Below are positions 26,755 to 34,650 of a stretch of DNA of 54,928 nucleotides, piece after piece. Source of the DNA: PCC-10605 sp964409355 (lineage in GTDB: Bacteria > Cyanobacteriota > Cyanobacteriia > Cyanobacteriales > Cyanobacteriaceae); the NCBI GenBank assembly GCA_964409355.1, contig CAYPDC010000010.1:1-54928 (forward strand), given 5' to 3'. The notes under the pieces are model-generated. The model did no database searches and had not been told where the DNA came from. It saw nothing but the letters and a program-made list of their open reading frames with translations. Every line of letters starts with the position of its first letter. Position 1 is the first letter of the stretch. The position numbers and the translations under genes were made by a program.

Positions 26755-27868
26755 TGTTCCCTAGGGTGGAAAATTTAATCCCGCCTTCATCCTCCTCAAA
26801 AAACTTAACTATTTCTTGGGCAATAAATTCCCCACCATGTTTGTCTAGTTTCTCATTACTCAAAGGCGCGATCGCATCTTGTTTCAAGAAATCCCAATTA
26901 CCCTCAAAAAAATCACCATAATCCACAATGCGATGATAACCATAATGACGTAAACCATCGAGGAGAATTTGAGCCTCAGCAAAACCATCACGGGTAATAC
27001 TAATCAGAGGAATATCTAACCGTAAACTCTCCGCAAAAGTGCTATAACCGGGCTTAGAAACCACCTTTCCACAAATAGGCATAAAATCCACAGGGCGTAA
27101 ACTATGATCACTAATCGTCAATAAATTAGGCAAATCAGGAGCATTTTTGACAAAAGTAATAAATTGCCAATCAGGGAAACTCCTTAAATTATCATAGGGA
27201 ATCGCCTCTAATCCTAACCCCCCAAAAGTAAGTAAAACCGTCTTTTCCTTTGGTTTCGTCACATCAAACTTATCCCTTAAAACCGCCTCAGTATAACGAG
27301 GATTTCCCCCCGTTAAACCTACATCTTGCCGAATCGGAAAACTCTCCATTTCCTCCGCTAACGGTAAACGAAATAAACGTTCAACTTTTTCATAACGACT
27401 CCTTAACCAATGGGTAATTTCTCGAAAATCATCCCCCCAAGCCTGATAAATAAAATCCCAACCAAAATTACTCATCATCCAACAGGGAATTCCCGCTTTT
27501 TCAGCAATACTAGAAGCCATACCAGGAATATCCGCTAAAATTAAACCAACTTTATTTAAACGAATAAAATCTACCTCTCCTACGATAATTTGCTCCTCTA
27601 TCTGACGATATTCTTCCATTTTCGCCAAAGTTGCCCTCAAATCCATCGTCAAACTATCGGATTGAATTACTCCTACATCAAAGGCTCGTAAACGATGAAT
27701 AAAATCCCCTTCGATATAAGATTCCAATAACCAACGAGGTGCAGTTGTGACTACCACTAATAAAATATCGGGATTAAGTTTTTGTATATATGAAGCCACT
27801 GTAGCCATGCGCACTGCATGACCAAAACCATGATTAGTTATCGCTAAGTATAAAACAGGACGAGACAT
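26744..27868 (-). CDS. GT-B fold glycosyltransferase (MurG/GT28-like)
   Basis: 374 aa. The N-terminus SRPVLYLAITNHGFGHAVRM has the Gly/His loop of GT-B enzymes that act on activated sugars. The C-terminal domain contains VLLTFGGLGLEAI and GKVVSKPGYSTFAESL, the nucleotide-sugar binding area with PGYSTFAE as in MurG/UgtP-like proteins. Donor and acceptor are unknown; cytoplasmic or peripheral at the membrane. Its 3' end overlaps the convergent kinase gene by 11 bases. Confidence 0.78.
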   Translation of the reverse strand: MSRPVLYLAITNHGFGHAVRMATVASYIQKLNPDILLVVVTTAPRWLLESYIEGDFIHRLRAFDVGVIQSDSLTMDLRATLAKMEEYRQIEEQIIVGEVDFIRLNKVGLILADIPGMASSIAEKAGIPCWMMSNFGWDFIYQAWGDDFREITHWLRSRYEKVERLFRLPLAEEMESFPIRQDVGLTGGNPRYTEAVLRDKFDVTKPKEKTVLLTFGGLGLEAIPYDNLRSFPDWQFITFVKNAPDLPNLLTISDHSLRPVDFMPICGKVVSKPGYSTFAESLRLDIPLISITRDGFAEAQILLDGLRHYGYHRIVDYGDFFEGNWDFLKQDAIAPLSNEKLDKHGGEFIAQEIVKFFEEDEGGIKFSTLGNIMP

Positions 27869-27987
27869 AAGAATTTAGAATATAGAATAATTAGTTAAAT
27901 TTAACCTGAAACCTTTTTTATAAAAGATTTGATACCAATAAAATATTTTGTGCTAAAATCAATGGTATAAGAAAACTCTTAAGCAAA

Positions 27988-28571
27988 ATGATAGTTCTTA
28001 AATATAAGTTAAAAGGCAGACAATACCAATGTCAAGCCATTGACAAAGCTATTCGTACGGCTCAATTCATCAGAAATAAAGCCTTGCGGTTGTGGTAAGT
28101 AAGCAGCGTCAAGAGTTTGCTAAGAGTGTAGCATACTGCGTAATCCAATCTAACGATTTGGTAGCTTATGAAGATTTAAACGTGAAAGGCATGGTAAGGA
28201 ATCGGAAACTAGCTAAGTCAATCAGCGATGCTGGATGGAATATATTTAGACAATGGTTAGAGTATTTTGGCTATAAATACGGCAAGGTTACAGTCGCCGT
28301 AGCCCCACACAATACTAGCCAAGATTGTTCTAATTGTGGTCAAAAAGTGCAAAAATCTCTGTCAACGAGGACTCATATATGCCCTCACTGTGGACTTATG
28401 CAAGATAGAGACTGGAATGCTGCAAAAAACATCTTCATAAAAGCATTGCGTACCGTAGGGCATACGGGAACATACGCTTGGGGAGATTCACCCTCTTGGG
28501 CGATTGCTTACGGGCTGTCGTCTAACGGCGAGTCAGTGAACCAAGAATCCCCACCTTCAACCGATAGGTAA
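27988..28571 (+). pseudogene. tnpB: Decayed tnpB (IS200/IS605-type RNA-guided nuclease), internal deletion
   Basis: The ATG at 27988 opens 36 codons typical of a TnpB start (LKYKLKGRQYQCQAID to FIRNKALRLW) and then hits a stop. The frame resumes out of phase at 28092 with SKQRQEFAKSVAYC and the RuvC-II part LVAYEDLNVKGM, then the zinc finger CSNCG...CPHCG and DRDWNAAKNI. The middle, with the first RuvC Asp, is gone, so it cannot cut DNA. The right-end hairpin is intact (28545-28586). TnpA is absent. Confidence 0.9.
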
Positions 28572-28586
28572 GGTGGGGAGTGTCAA
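28545..28586 (+). mobile_element. Right end of the tnpB element (hairpin, possible omega-RNA 3' end)
   Basis: CCCCACCTT (28549-28557) pairs with AAGGTGGGG (28570-28578), followed by AGTGTCAA at 28579-28586, the usual end of IS200/IS605 tnpB elements. Chromosomal sequence starts at 28587, two bases before the ATG of the TetR gene. Confidence 0.75.
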
Positions 28587-28587
28587 T

Positions 28588-29241
28588 ATGCCAACTCAAA
28601 CTTTTTTTAATTTACCAGAGGCAAAACAACAAATAATTATAGAGAAATCTCTCGAACAATTTGCTAATCATAGTTATGAAGCAGTATCTATTTCTAAAAT
28701 CGTGCAGGAAGCCAAAATTGCCAAGGGTAGTTTTTATCAATATTTTGAGGGGAAAGAGGACTTATATTTGTATTTAGTTGACATCGGAATTGCCAAACAA
28801 AAATCTTTTATGGAAAATGTAGATTTGCCCGTCATCGAAGATGGTTTTTTTTCTTATTTACGAGCCTTATTAAAAACAGGTTTTGATTTTCAATTAAATC
28901 ATCCTAATTTTACCCAAATTTTGTTTCGATCGCCTAATTATGGTGATATTCCTTTTCGTGACGAAGTTTTTCGTCGTACTAAGGCTGTTTCTATTGCTTT
29001 TCTCAAAGAAAAAATCCAGTATGCGATCGAAATTGGACAATTACCCAAATATGTCGATCCCGATATGGTGGCTTTTATGATTGTCACGATGGGAAACGAA
29101 TTAAGACAATTTATTCCCAGATATTTAGGTATCAAAGTAGAAAAATTAATCAAAGAAGATACCTCGTTAGATATTACTGCTATCAATCAAACTCTTGATG
29201 ATTTTATCAACACCCTTGAAAAAGGCATCGGCAAAAATTAA
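28588..29241 (+). CDS. TetR/AcrR-family regulator
   Basis: 217 aa from the ATG giving MPTQTFFNLPEAKQQ; an upstream GTG at 28573 lies within the transposon end and is unlikely. The N-terminal HTH reads YEAVSISKIVQEAKIAKGSF, then YQYFEGKEDLYLYL, a classic TetR_N motif. The C-terminal ligand domain is helical and unassigned. The tnpB element is inserted immediately upstream, so its native ribosome-binding site and promoter were probably replaced. Confidence 0.85.
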   Translation: MPTQTFFNLPEAKQQIIIEKSLEQFANHSYEAVSISKIVQEAKIAKGSFYQYFEGKEDLYLYLVDIGIAKQKSFMENVDLPVIEDGFFSYLRALLKTGFDFQLNHPNFTQILFRSPNYGDIPFRDEVFRRTKAVSIAFLKEKIQYAIEIGQLPKYVDPDMVAFMIVTMGNELRQFIPRYLGIKVEKLIKEDTSLDITAINQTLDDFINTLEKGIGKN

Positions 29242-29269
29242 GGGAAAAGAAATTATAGGGTATAAAACA

Positions 29270-29447
29270 ATGGTTTTAACAGCACAACAATTAGGTGATT
29301 TCTGACAATAAATATACCAGTACGATCCCCCCTAAACACAAAGGGGGAATTATCAACAAACGGGTAAATTCTTTCTTGGAAACCACCTTAGCAGATTTCA
29401 TGCCCAATGCCACTCAATTAGAAAATGTCAAATACCTCCCCTTGTGA
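29270..29447 (+). pseudogene. Uma2-like N-terminal remnant split by a MITE
   Basis: ATG at 29270 gives MVLTAQQL before the MITE. Removing the 94-bp element and one TTA duplication joins it in frame to ADFMPNATQLENVK, and the frame stops at 29447. The (M)P(D/N)ATQL phrase is typical of the N-terminus of Uma2-family nuclease-fold proteins, which are numerous in cyanobacteria. Only about 26 codons remain; the rest of the gene is lost. Confidence 0.45.
29294..29387 (-). mobile_element. MITE, copy C (94 bp, inverted, internal deletions)
   Basis: The ends GGTGATTTCT and GGAAACCACC are inverted repeats. TTA triplets at 29291-29293 and 29388-29390 are the target duplication. It is ten bases shorter than copies B and D because part of the C-rich core is missing. 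Confidence 0.8.
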
Positions 29448-29522
29448 GGTGGGGATAGGGATAAATTCTATGATATAATTTTAAGACAGAACTACTAATG
29501 TTATAAATAAAAGAAAAGTTGA

Positions 29523-30176
29523 ATGGCGCCTCAGTTAAAAATATATGTCCCCCCCCATCCTTTAATTAAACATTGGTTAGGAGTTGCCAGAGATAAAAAT
29601 ACTCCCTCTACCCTGTTTAAAACCGCCATGGTGGAATTAGGACGTTGGTTAACTTATGAAGCCATCAGAGAATGGTTGCCCACCATAGATGTAGAAGTAG
29701 AAACTCCCTTATCATCGGCATCAGCGACTTTTCTTAATCCTGAAACCAAAATTGCGATCGTTCCTATTTTAAGGGCGGGTTTAACCCTTGCAGAAGGGAG
29801 TCAGACAATTTTACCCCTTGCTTCTACCTATCATTTAGGAATGGCAAGAGATGAAAAAACATTAAAACCCCATTGTTATCTCAATAAATTGCCCTCGCAA
29901 TTTTCCCCAGACACCTATATTCTTATCCTTGATCCTATGTTAGCCACTGGTGGCACAATTATGCAGACAATGGCGGAGATTGTCCAACGAGGTGGCAATC
30001 CAGATTTAACCAGAATTATCTCAGTGGTAGCCTCACCTCCAGCTTTACAGGAATTAAGTGCCAATTATCCCACTCTCAATATTTATAGTGCTATGATTGA
30101 TGAGCTGGTTAATGATCATGGTTTTATTGTACCCGGTTTAGGAGATGCAGGCGATCGAGCCTTTGGCACCAATTAA
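29523..30176 (+). CDS. upp: Uracil phosphoribosyltransferase
   Basis: 217 aa. HPLIKHWLGVARDKNTP near the start, IVPILRAGLTLAEG around residue 80, and the PRPP-binding loop LILDPMLATGGT near 140, with the uracil-binding tail DHGFIVPGLGDAGDRAFGT. It salvages uracil to UMP in the cytoplasm. Confidence 0.96.
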   Translation: MAPQLKIYVPPHPLIKHWLGVARDKNTPSTLFKTAMVELGRWLTYEAIREWLPTIDVEVETPLSSASATFLNPETKIAIVPILRAGLTLAEGSQTILPLASTYHLGMARDEKTLKPHCYLNKLPSQFSPDTYILILDPMLATGGTIMQTMAEIVQRGGNPDLTRIISVVASPPALQELSANYPTLNIYSAMIDELVNDHGFIVPGLGDAGDRAFGTN

Positions 30177-30209
30177 GTAAAATAAAAAGAAGGAACTCAA
30201 TGTAAGATA

Positions 30210-30503
30210 ATGAACAAATCACCGACTAAATGGTTAAAAAAAACTTATCGTAGAGAACCTGTATCTGCATTTATACTGACTTTCGGTTTAATGGAAACAG
30301 TTTTAGGCGGTTTTGGGGCGCGTTGGACTCTGTTGTCTTTTGGTGTGTCAATAGTAGTAATTAGTTTATTGATGCGTTGGTTACAAGTACAAAACAAGAG
30401 TAAAAGAGCGATTATTCGCCCCTCAAGACTTTATCTTCCCCCCCAAAGGGAAGATTTAATACCTTTACCCCCTCTGAAAAGAAAACGAGATTATCGCTTT
30501 TAA
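30210..30503 (+). CDS. Small hypothetical membrane protein
   Basis: 97 aa. Two hydrophobic segments (about residues 17-33, AFILTFGLMETVLGG, and 39-58, LLSFGVSIVVISLLMRW) are followed by a basic, proline-rich cytoplasmic tail (RPSRLYLPPQRE, PLPPLKRKRDYRF). It follows upp by 33 bases and may be cotranscribed. Family not recognised. Confidence 0.6.
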   Translation: MNKSPTKWLKKTYRREPVSAFILTFGLMETVLGGFGARWTLLSFGVSIVVISLLMRWLQVQNKSKRAIIRPSRLYLPPQREDLIPLPPLKRKRDYRF

Positions 30504-30531
30504 TCTCCCGCGTGAGCAGTTGACGGATAAT

Positions 30532-30990
30532 ATGAGCAAATTTTTAACCATTGGTAATGTAGCCAAACAAAGTAGTTTACCAGTCAAGACTATTCGTTAT
30601 TATGCCGATTTAGGCTTACTTTCCCCTCATCTTTCCCGTGATAGCAATGGCTATCGCTTATTTTCTGCATCAGTTTTTCAACGATTAAATTTTATAAGGC
30701 GATCGCAGTCTTTGGGGTTAACATTAAAAGAAATAGAACAGATATTGTCAGTTTATGATCAAAAGAAAATACCCTGCAATATAGCGAAACAATTATTGCA
30801 AGATAAATTGAAAGAAATAGAATTAAAAATCAGTGAATTAAATTTATTAAAAGATGAATTAAACGGTGTTTTATCAGGATGGCAAGAAATCAACAATTTT
30901 GATGGAGTCAAGGAACACATTTGTCCTAACATAATAGTGTCTTCTCATCTTCTTATCTTCATCATTTTTTCTTATATTGAACTCAGATGA
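30532..30990 (+). CDS. MerR-family transcriptional regulator
   Basis: About 152 aa from the ATG giving MSKFLTIGNVAKQS; an upstream TTG at 30520 is less likely. The N-terminal winged helix is clear (VKTIRYYADLGLLSPHLSRD, QRLNFIRRSQSLGLTLKEI), followed by a dimerisation coiled coil (about 85-120). The effector part ends CPNI, which in heavy-metal and redox MerR proteins is near the natural C-terminus. The last 19 or so residues are hydrophobic and partly encoded by the dispersed repeat at 30967-30986, so they look acquired. Confidence 0.82.
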   Translation: MSKFLTIGNVAKQSSLPVKTIRYYADLGLLSPHLSRDSNGYRLFSASVFQRLNFIRRSQSLGLTLKEIEQILSVYDQKKIPCNIAKQLLQDKLKEIELKISELNLLKDELNGVLSGWQEINNFDGVKEHICPNIIVSSHLLIFIIFSYIELR

Positions 30991-31158
30991 GATAAGGAGA
31001 TTTATAGGTGCGATCGAAATAATCTCAAGTCAAAAAAAAGATACCAAACGCTGGAATTGTTTCGGTATCATAGAACCCACATTCGCATATTTCAAAAGAA
31101 TACTAAAACTGGTATAATAATAAGTTTAGTTCATCCATTGAAAAAGATAAGGTTAAAG

Positions 31159-31557
31159 ATGATTAATTTAGATCAAATCAAACAATCTCAAACCAATGGC
31201 ATTAATTACGATGTCACCACTGAAGATATCCTCAAAAAACTTGAGAACTGGGATCAAAGATTTGGCATTACTATTAGTGATGTTAGTTATGATCAAGTAA
31301 CAGTATCTTTTCAAAGATTACCTGATAATTTATTGGAAATGGCTCAGGAAATTTATGAATTTTGCCCTGATATTATTGATCAAGGATTTGGTTGTATGGA
31401 TTATATGTTAGCGAAAATGTTGGAATCGGGGCGAGAAATTGATGTCAAGACAAAAATGTTGCTAGAAGAAGTTGATTTCGATAATCCTGATTTCGGGCTG
31501 AAAATCTTGGTGAATGTGCTGAAAATAGAACAACAAGTTACTTTATGGTGGGATTAA
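31159..31557 (+). CDS. DUF4253-domain protein
   Basis: 132 aa from MINLDQIKQSQ; the frame is open further upstream but that part looks non-coding. The C-terminal half reads VTVSFQRLPDNLLEMAQEIY, then EFCPDIIDQGFGCMD, and ends QQVTLWWD, the typical close of DUF4253. Function unknown. Confidence 0.65.
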   Translation: MINLDQIKQSQTNGINYDVTTEDILKKLENWDQRFGITISDVSYDQVTVSFQRLPDNLLEMAQEIYEFCPDIIDQGFGCMDYMLAKMLESGREIDVKTKMLLEEVDFDNPDFGLKILVNVLKIEQQVTLWWD

Positions 31558-31660
31558 ATATTTAATTTATTAAGACAGCACTAATCTGTCACCGATGATA
31601 AACAATTTGTTATTGCAAATCCAGATTCCGCATTCTAAATGCTTATATAAACTTTAAGAG

Positions 31661-31734
31661 GGCGAACGATGGGGCTCGAACCCACGAATGGTGGAACCAC
31701 AATCCACTGCCTTAACCACTTGGCTACGCTCGCC
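31661..31734 (-). tRNA. tRNA-His (GTG)
   Basis: Read on the minus strand: acceptor GCGAGCG pairs with CGTTCGC, an extra G at -1 faces C73 (the histidine identity pair), the anticodon is GTG in a GATTGTGGT loop region, and the T arm GTTCGAGCC is intact. CCA is not encoded. Confidence 0.95.
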
Positions 31735-31799
31735 ATTTACAGTATCCGATTATAACATAATTTTATTAAAATGATCCAGTAATTATCTCAAAAAATTCT

Positions 31800-32195
31800 A
31801 TGAATCCATTATTCCTTGAAGAACGAAAGTTTGTTACTGTGTTGTTAGGCGTTACTGGAGGCTTTTTTTTGGTTTTTGGTACGTTGTTAATGTTGACAAA
31901 TCCCAACTCTGTGAAATATGAAAAGTTTGCCACGGAAGAATTAGTTAAATATGCTAAAGAAAATATTTGCCTTGCTAAATCTAGTAATCTGGAAGAAGCT
32001 ATAAAAAGTCAGGTTTGTAATGTTTTGATTGATACGGGGAAAAATAAAATCCCAAAACTCATTGCCTCGAATACTCAAAAGGGAAATTATTTGTTATTCA
32101 GTATTTATCGAACTAATCTTTATCTCTATCAATTTGAGACTATTGGTATTTTTAACCATTTTTATGTTATCGGTGCTGACAAAATTTATGATTAA
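31800..32195 (+). CDS. DUF4359-family protein, single-pass membrane
   Basis: 131 aa. One N-terminal membrane segment (residues about 12-33, VTVLLGVTGGFFLVFGTLL) is followed by an extracytoplasmic domain with two Cys (NICLAKS, QVCNVL) that could be bridged, and an aromatic-rich C-terminus with YQFETIGIFNHFYVIGAD, which recalls DUF4359. Function unknown. Confidence 0.6.
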   Translation: MNPLFLEERKFVTVLLGVTGGFFLVFGTLLMLTNPNSVKYEKFATEELVKYAKENICLAKSSNLEEAIKSQVCNVLIDTGKNKIPKLIASNTQKGNYLLFSIYRTNLYLYQFETIGIFNHFYVIGADKIYD

Positions 32196-32208
32196 AGAGC
32201 AACAGATT

Positions 32209-32237
32209 TTGACAAAAGTGAAAAATTTTGTTATAAT
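32209..32237 (+). promoter_or_regulatory. Consensus promoter of tRNA-Leu
   Basis: TTGACA at 32209-32214 and TATAAT at 32232-32237 are both perfect sigma-70 consensus boxes, 17 bases apart. The tRNA starts 17 bases after the -10 box, so the leader is very short. Confidence 0.9.
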
Positions 32238-32253
32238 ATGGAACTGTCACCTA

Positions 32254-32334
32254 GCGGATGTGGCGGAATTGGTATACGCGCACGTTTGAGGGGCGTGTGG
32301 CTTTGCCTTGCGAGTTCGAGTCTCGCCATCCGCA
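32254..32334 (+). tRNA. tRNA-Leu (GAG)
   Basis: 81 nt. Acceptor GCGGATG pairs with CATCCGC, discriminator A73, D arm TGGCGGAATTGGTA, anticodon GAG in the TTTGAGG loop, a class II long variable arm (GTGGCTTTGCC region), and T arm GAGTTCGAGTCTC. CCA is not encoded. Confidence 0.95.
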
Positions 32335-32662
32335 TAAAATACTGAAATGTTTTAAACTTGATGATTAGGGTTTACTGTTGTACAGTAACAAGTTGCTTGT
32401 CATGGTTAACAAATTAAATGACATGATAGGAAATTTTATCAAGTCAATAAATAGAGGGAAAGGCGGTTGCGGTTCAGCCATTGCAGAGGCGATCGTGCTT
32501 AGTCGTGGTGGTAATACCTTCAAGTCATTAATCTGAAGGGAAATAAATATCATCAGCTATTTATTCCATCACGAATCAAATTTGATGTACTCCTAGCTTA
32601 TAAGACCGAGAAATGATATGATATATCACCGTTAAAGGTCTAAATTAGTATAAAAAAACAAT
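32335..32662. other. Intergenic region between tRNA-Leu and petN
   Basis: 328 bases. It contains a perfect palindrome TTACTGTTGTACAGTAA about 36 bases after the tRNA, and a 44-codon frame (32402-32536) with a Gly-rich centre (GKGGCGSAIAEA) but no ribosome-binding site. The petN promoter should lie in the last 100 bases; I see no clear consensus. Confidence 0.5.
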
Positions 32663-32752
32663 ATGGATATTCTTACATTAGGATGGGTTGGCATTCTTAC
32701 TCTTTTCACATGGTCGATCGCAATGGTAGTATGGGGGCGTAAAGGCTTTTAA
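32663..32752 (+). CDS. petN: Cytochrome b6f complex subunit PetN
   Basis: 29 aa: MDILTLGWVGILTLFTWS followed by IAMVVWGRKGF, nearly the textbook PetN. A single transmembrane helix in the thylakoid b6f complex, needed for its assembly and stability. The gene is below usual ORF-calling cutoffs. A 45-aa membrane protein follows after three bases. Confidence 0.97.
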   Translation: MDILTLGWVGILTLFTWSIAMVVWGRKGF

Positions 32753-32755
32753 ATC

Positions 32756-32893
32756 GTGGAATCAAGTCCTTTTTTCAATATCTTATTTATCGTCGCCTTA
32801 GCTTTACTCCTGTTTGTCAGTGGTGGCATACTTTATCTTACCACCCTTGAGTGGCGCGATCGCCGTCGCCGAGATCGAGACAAACGTTTGTAA
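32756..32893 (+). CDS. 45-aa single-pass membrane protein downstream of petN
   Basis: GTG start three bases after the petN stop, giving ESSPFFNILFIVALALLL as the start of one membrane helix (to about residue 30), then TTLEWRDRRRRDRDKRL, a strongly basic tail. Similar short proteins follow petN in other cyanobacteria, as far as I recall. The tight spacing implies translational coupling, and the shared hairpin at 32949 implies one transcript. Role unknown. Confidence 0.7.
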   Translation: MESSPFFNILFIVALALLLFVSGGILYLTTLEWRDRRRRDRDKRL

Positions 32894-32948
32894 TGAGCTA
32901 CCGAGAGACACTCCGTGCCTCCAACATAAAAATGAGAAACTAGGTTCG

Positions 32949-32982
32949 CCTCTTACTATATATTATTAAGGTAAGAGGTTTT
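32949..32982 (+). terminator. Terminator of the petN operon
   Basis: CCTCTTAC (32949-32956) pairs perfectly with GTAAGAGG (32971-32978) around an A+T-rich 14-base loop, followed by TTTT. It lies 56 bases after the last stop codon of the petN unit. Confidence 0.65.
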
Positions 32983-33194
32983 GGACTAAGTTAAAACCGT
33001 GATTATAATGGTACCTTGTGCCCGATAATGAGCTTGGTTTGAGGGATAGTGGACAATGTAATTGGTGACTTTAATTTTTTCCTCAGAAAGTAATTATTGA
33101 TCCCGTTGGAGAGAGTGAAATTTAAACATCATCCCTTCTATGTCCTTAATTCTCGAAAAATAGAATTCAGATCCAACTTAGAACAAAGGTTATC

Positions 33195-33368
33195 ATGACA
33201 AAATCGCAAAAATTCACACCGCAAAAAAGCACTAGCACTGAAAAATCTCAGCTTAATGTCATTAATCCTTACACAGCCGGTATTGACTTAGGCTCAAAAG
33301 AACACTGGGTATGTGTTCCTTCTGATAGTAGTACAGAGAATGTTCGTTCCTTTGGCTGTACCACTTAA
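33195..33368 (+). pseudogene. IS110-family transposase, N-terminal remnant
   Basis: 57 codons. VINPYTAGIDLGSKEHWVCV is the start of the DEDD (RuvC-like) domain of IS110 transposases, including the first catalytic Asp in GIDLG. The frame ends at VRSFGCTT, where full-length members continue for about 300 residues. A REP-like repeat begins 20 bases later, so the 3' part was lost. Upstream bases 33030-33190 may hold the IS left end but show no defined boundary. Confidence 0.75.
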
Positions 33369-33388
33369 GTTTAGTTTCTGGAGAGTAA

Positions 33389-33458
33389 TAGACATCTCCA
33401 ACAATTAAGATTTTTCCTTGGTAGTTCGGGCTAGAAGCCGGATTTCTGAAAATGTCTA
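33389..33458. repeat. REP-like repeat, copy f
   Basis: It runs from TAGACATCTCCAACAATTAA through ATTTTTCCTTGGTAGTTCGG and a GGGCTAGAAGCC centre to AAAATGTCTA. The ends TAGACAT and ATGTCTA are inverted repeats. It truncates the IS110 remnant. Confidence 0.75.
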
Positions 33459-33459
33459 A

Positions 33460-33500
33460 TGAGTTCGATTGACACCACCAAAGATTTTATATCGAACTCA
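33460..33500. terminator. Inverted repeat downstream of the epimerase gene
   Basis: TGAGTTCGAT (33460-33469) is perfectly complementary to ATCGAACTCA (33491-33500). The right arm belongs to the dispersed ATTGAACTCAG/ATCGAACTCAG repeat. It lies just past the stop of the minus-strand epimerase and could act as its terminator, but no T tract is evident. Confidence 0.35.
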
Positions 33501-33525
33501 GGTTTAACTCATGCCCTATTATGTA

Positions 33526-34521
33526 TTATGTGTTGATGCCATAAAATTCCTTATACCATTTGACAAACTCATCGATACCCTTTTCAATGGGGGTAGAAGG
33601 TTTAAAACCAACGGCATGATATAAGTCATCAACATCTGCATAAGTAATAGGCACATCCCCCGGTTGAATGGGTAAAAATTCTTTGTCGGCGGTAATGCCT
33701 AGGGATTTTTCGATCGCACTTATAAAGTCAATGAGTTTAACAGGTTGATTGTTGCCGATATTATATAACCGATAGGGTGCTTTACTGTTGGGGTTATTCG
33801 TTTGAGGGGTGGGAATTTGCTTCATTACCCTCACAACCCCCTCGATAATGTCATTGATATGGGTAAAGTCTCTTTGCATATCACCATAGTTAAATACTTT
33901 GATTTTTTTCCCCTCTAAAATATTCTTTGTGAAAAGAAAATAAGCCATGTCTGGTCTTCCATAAGTACCATAGACAGTAAAGAATCTTAAACCAGTAGTG
34001 GGTATGTTGTATAAATGACTGTAAGTATGTGCCATTAATTCGTTGGCTTTTTTGGTGGCAGCATATAGACTAACGGGATTATCAACATTGTCTTGGGTAG
34101 AAAAGGGAATTTTCTTGTTTGCACCATACACCGAACTTGAGGAGGCGTAAACTAGATGTTGAATGTTATGATGACGACAGGCTTCTAAGATATTCACAAA
34201 ACCAACTAAGTTACTATCAACATAAGCATGAGGGTTTTCTAAGGAGTATCTTACTCCTGCTTGAGCGGCTAAATTGACAACAGTAGTAATCTTATTTTCC
34301 CTGAATAAGTCCATCATAGAGGTGCGATCGCACAAATCTAAGAGAAAAAATTGAAAATTTGGCTTTTCTTTGAGAATTTCTAAACGGGCTTGTTTTAAGA
34401 ATACGTCATAATAATCATTCATATTATCAATGCCGATGACGGAATAACCATCTTGCAAAAGACGTTGAGTCAAATGAAAGCCAATAAAACCGCTACTACC
34501 AGTAATTAAAATTGTTTCCAT
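33526..34521 (-). CDS. NAD-dependent nucleotide-sugar epimerase (UDP-glucuronate 4-epimerase-like)
   Basis: 331 aa extended SDR. Rossmann motif TGSSGFIGFHL at residues 7-17, IDNMNDYYD (typical of UDP-glucuronate/GalE-like enzymes), catalytic YAATKKANE (Tyr-Lys pair) around 150, and RFFTVYGTYGRPDMA near 178. The YYD after the NAD-binding strand and the GRPDMA phrase favour UDP-glucuronate 4-epimerase, supplying UDP-galacturonate for surface polysaccharide. Monocistronic. Confidence 0.85.
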   Translation of the reverse strand: METILITGSSGFIGFHLTQRLLQDGYSVIGIDNMNDYYDVFLKQARLEILKEKPNFQFFLLDLCDRTSMMDLFRENKITTVVNLAAQAGVRYSLENPHAYVDSNLVGFVNILEACRHHNIQHLVYASSSSVYGANKKIPFSTQDNVDNPVSLYAATKKANELMAHTYSHLYNIPTTGLRFFTVYGTYGRPDMAYFLFTKNILEGKKIKVFNYGDMQRDFTHINDIIEGVVRVMKQIPTPQTNNPNSKAPYRLYNIGNNQPVKLIDFISAIEKSLGITADKEFLPIQPGDVPITYADVDDLYHAVGFKPSTPIEKGIDEFVKWYKEFYGINT

Positions 34522-34650
34522 ATCAAATTAATTAATTTTAAATTAAGATATTAACAGGATTACAATATAAAGAGAAAAAATTAAGTTTTTGATTTGATAA
34601 GCTACAATTATATAATTATCAAAGTCATCATCAATGCAATAAAAATTTCT

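Noticed and set aside
31057..31158. 34-residue N-terminal extension of the DUF4253 protein
   Set aside because: The extension is basic and unlike the family; the ATG at 31159 gives a normal start.
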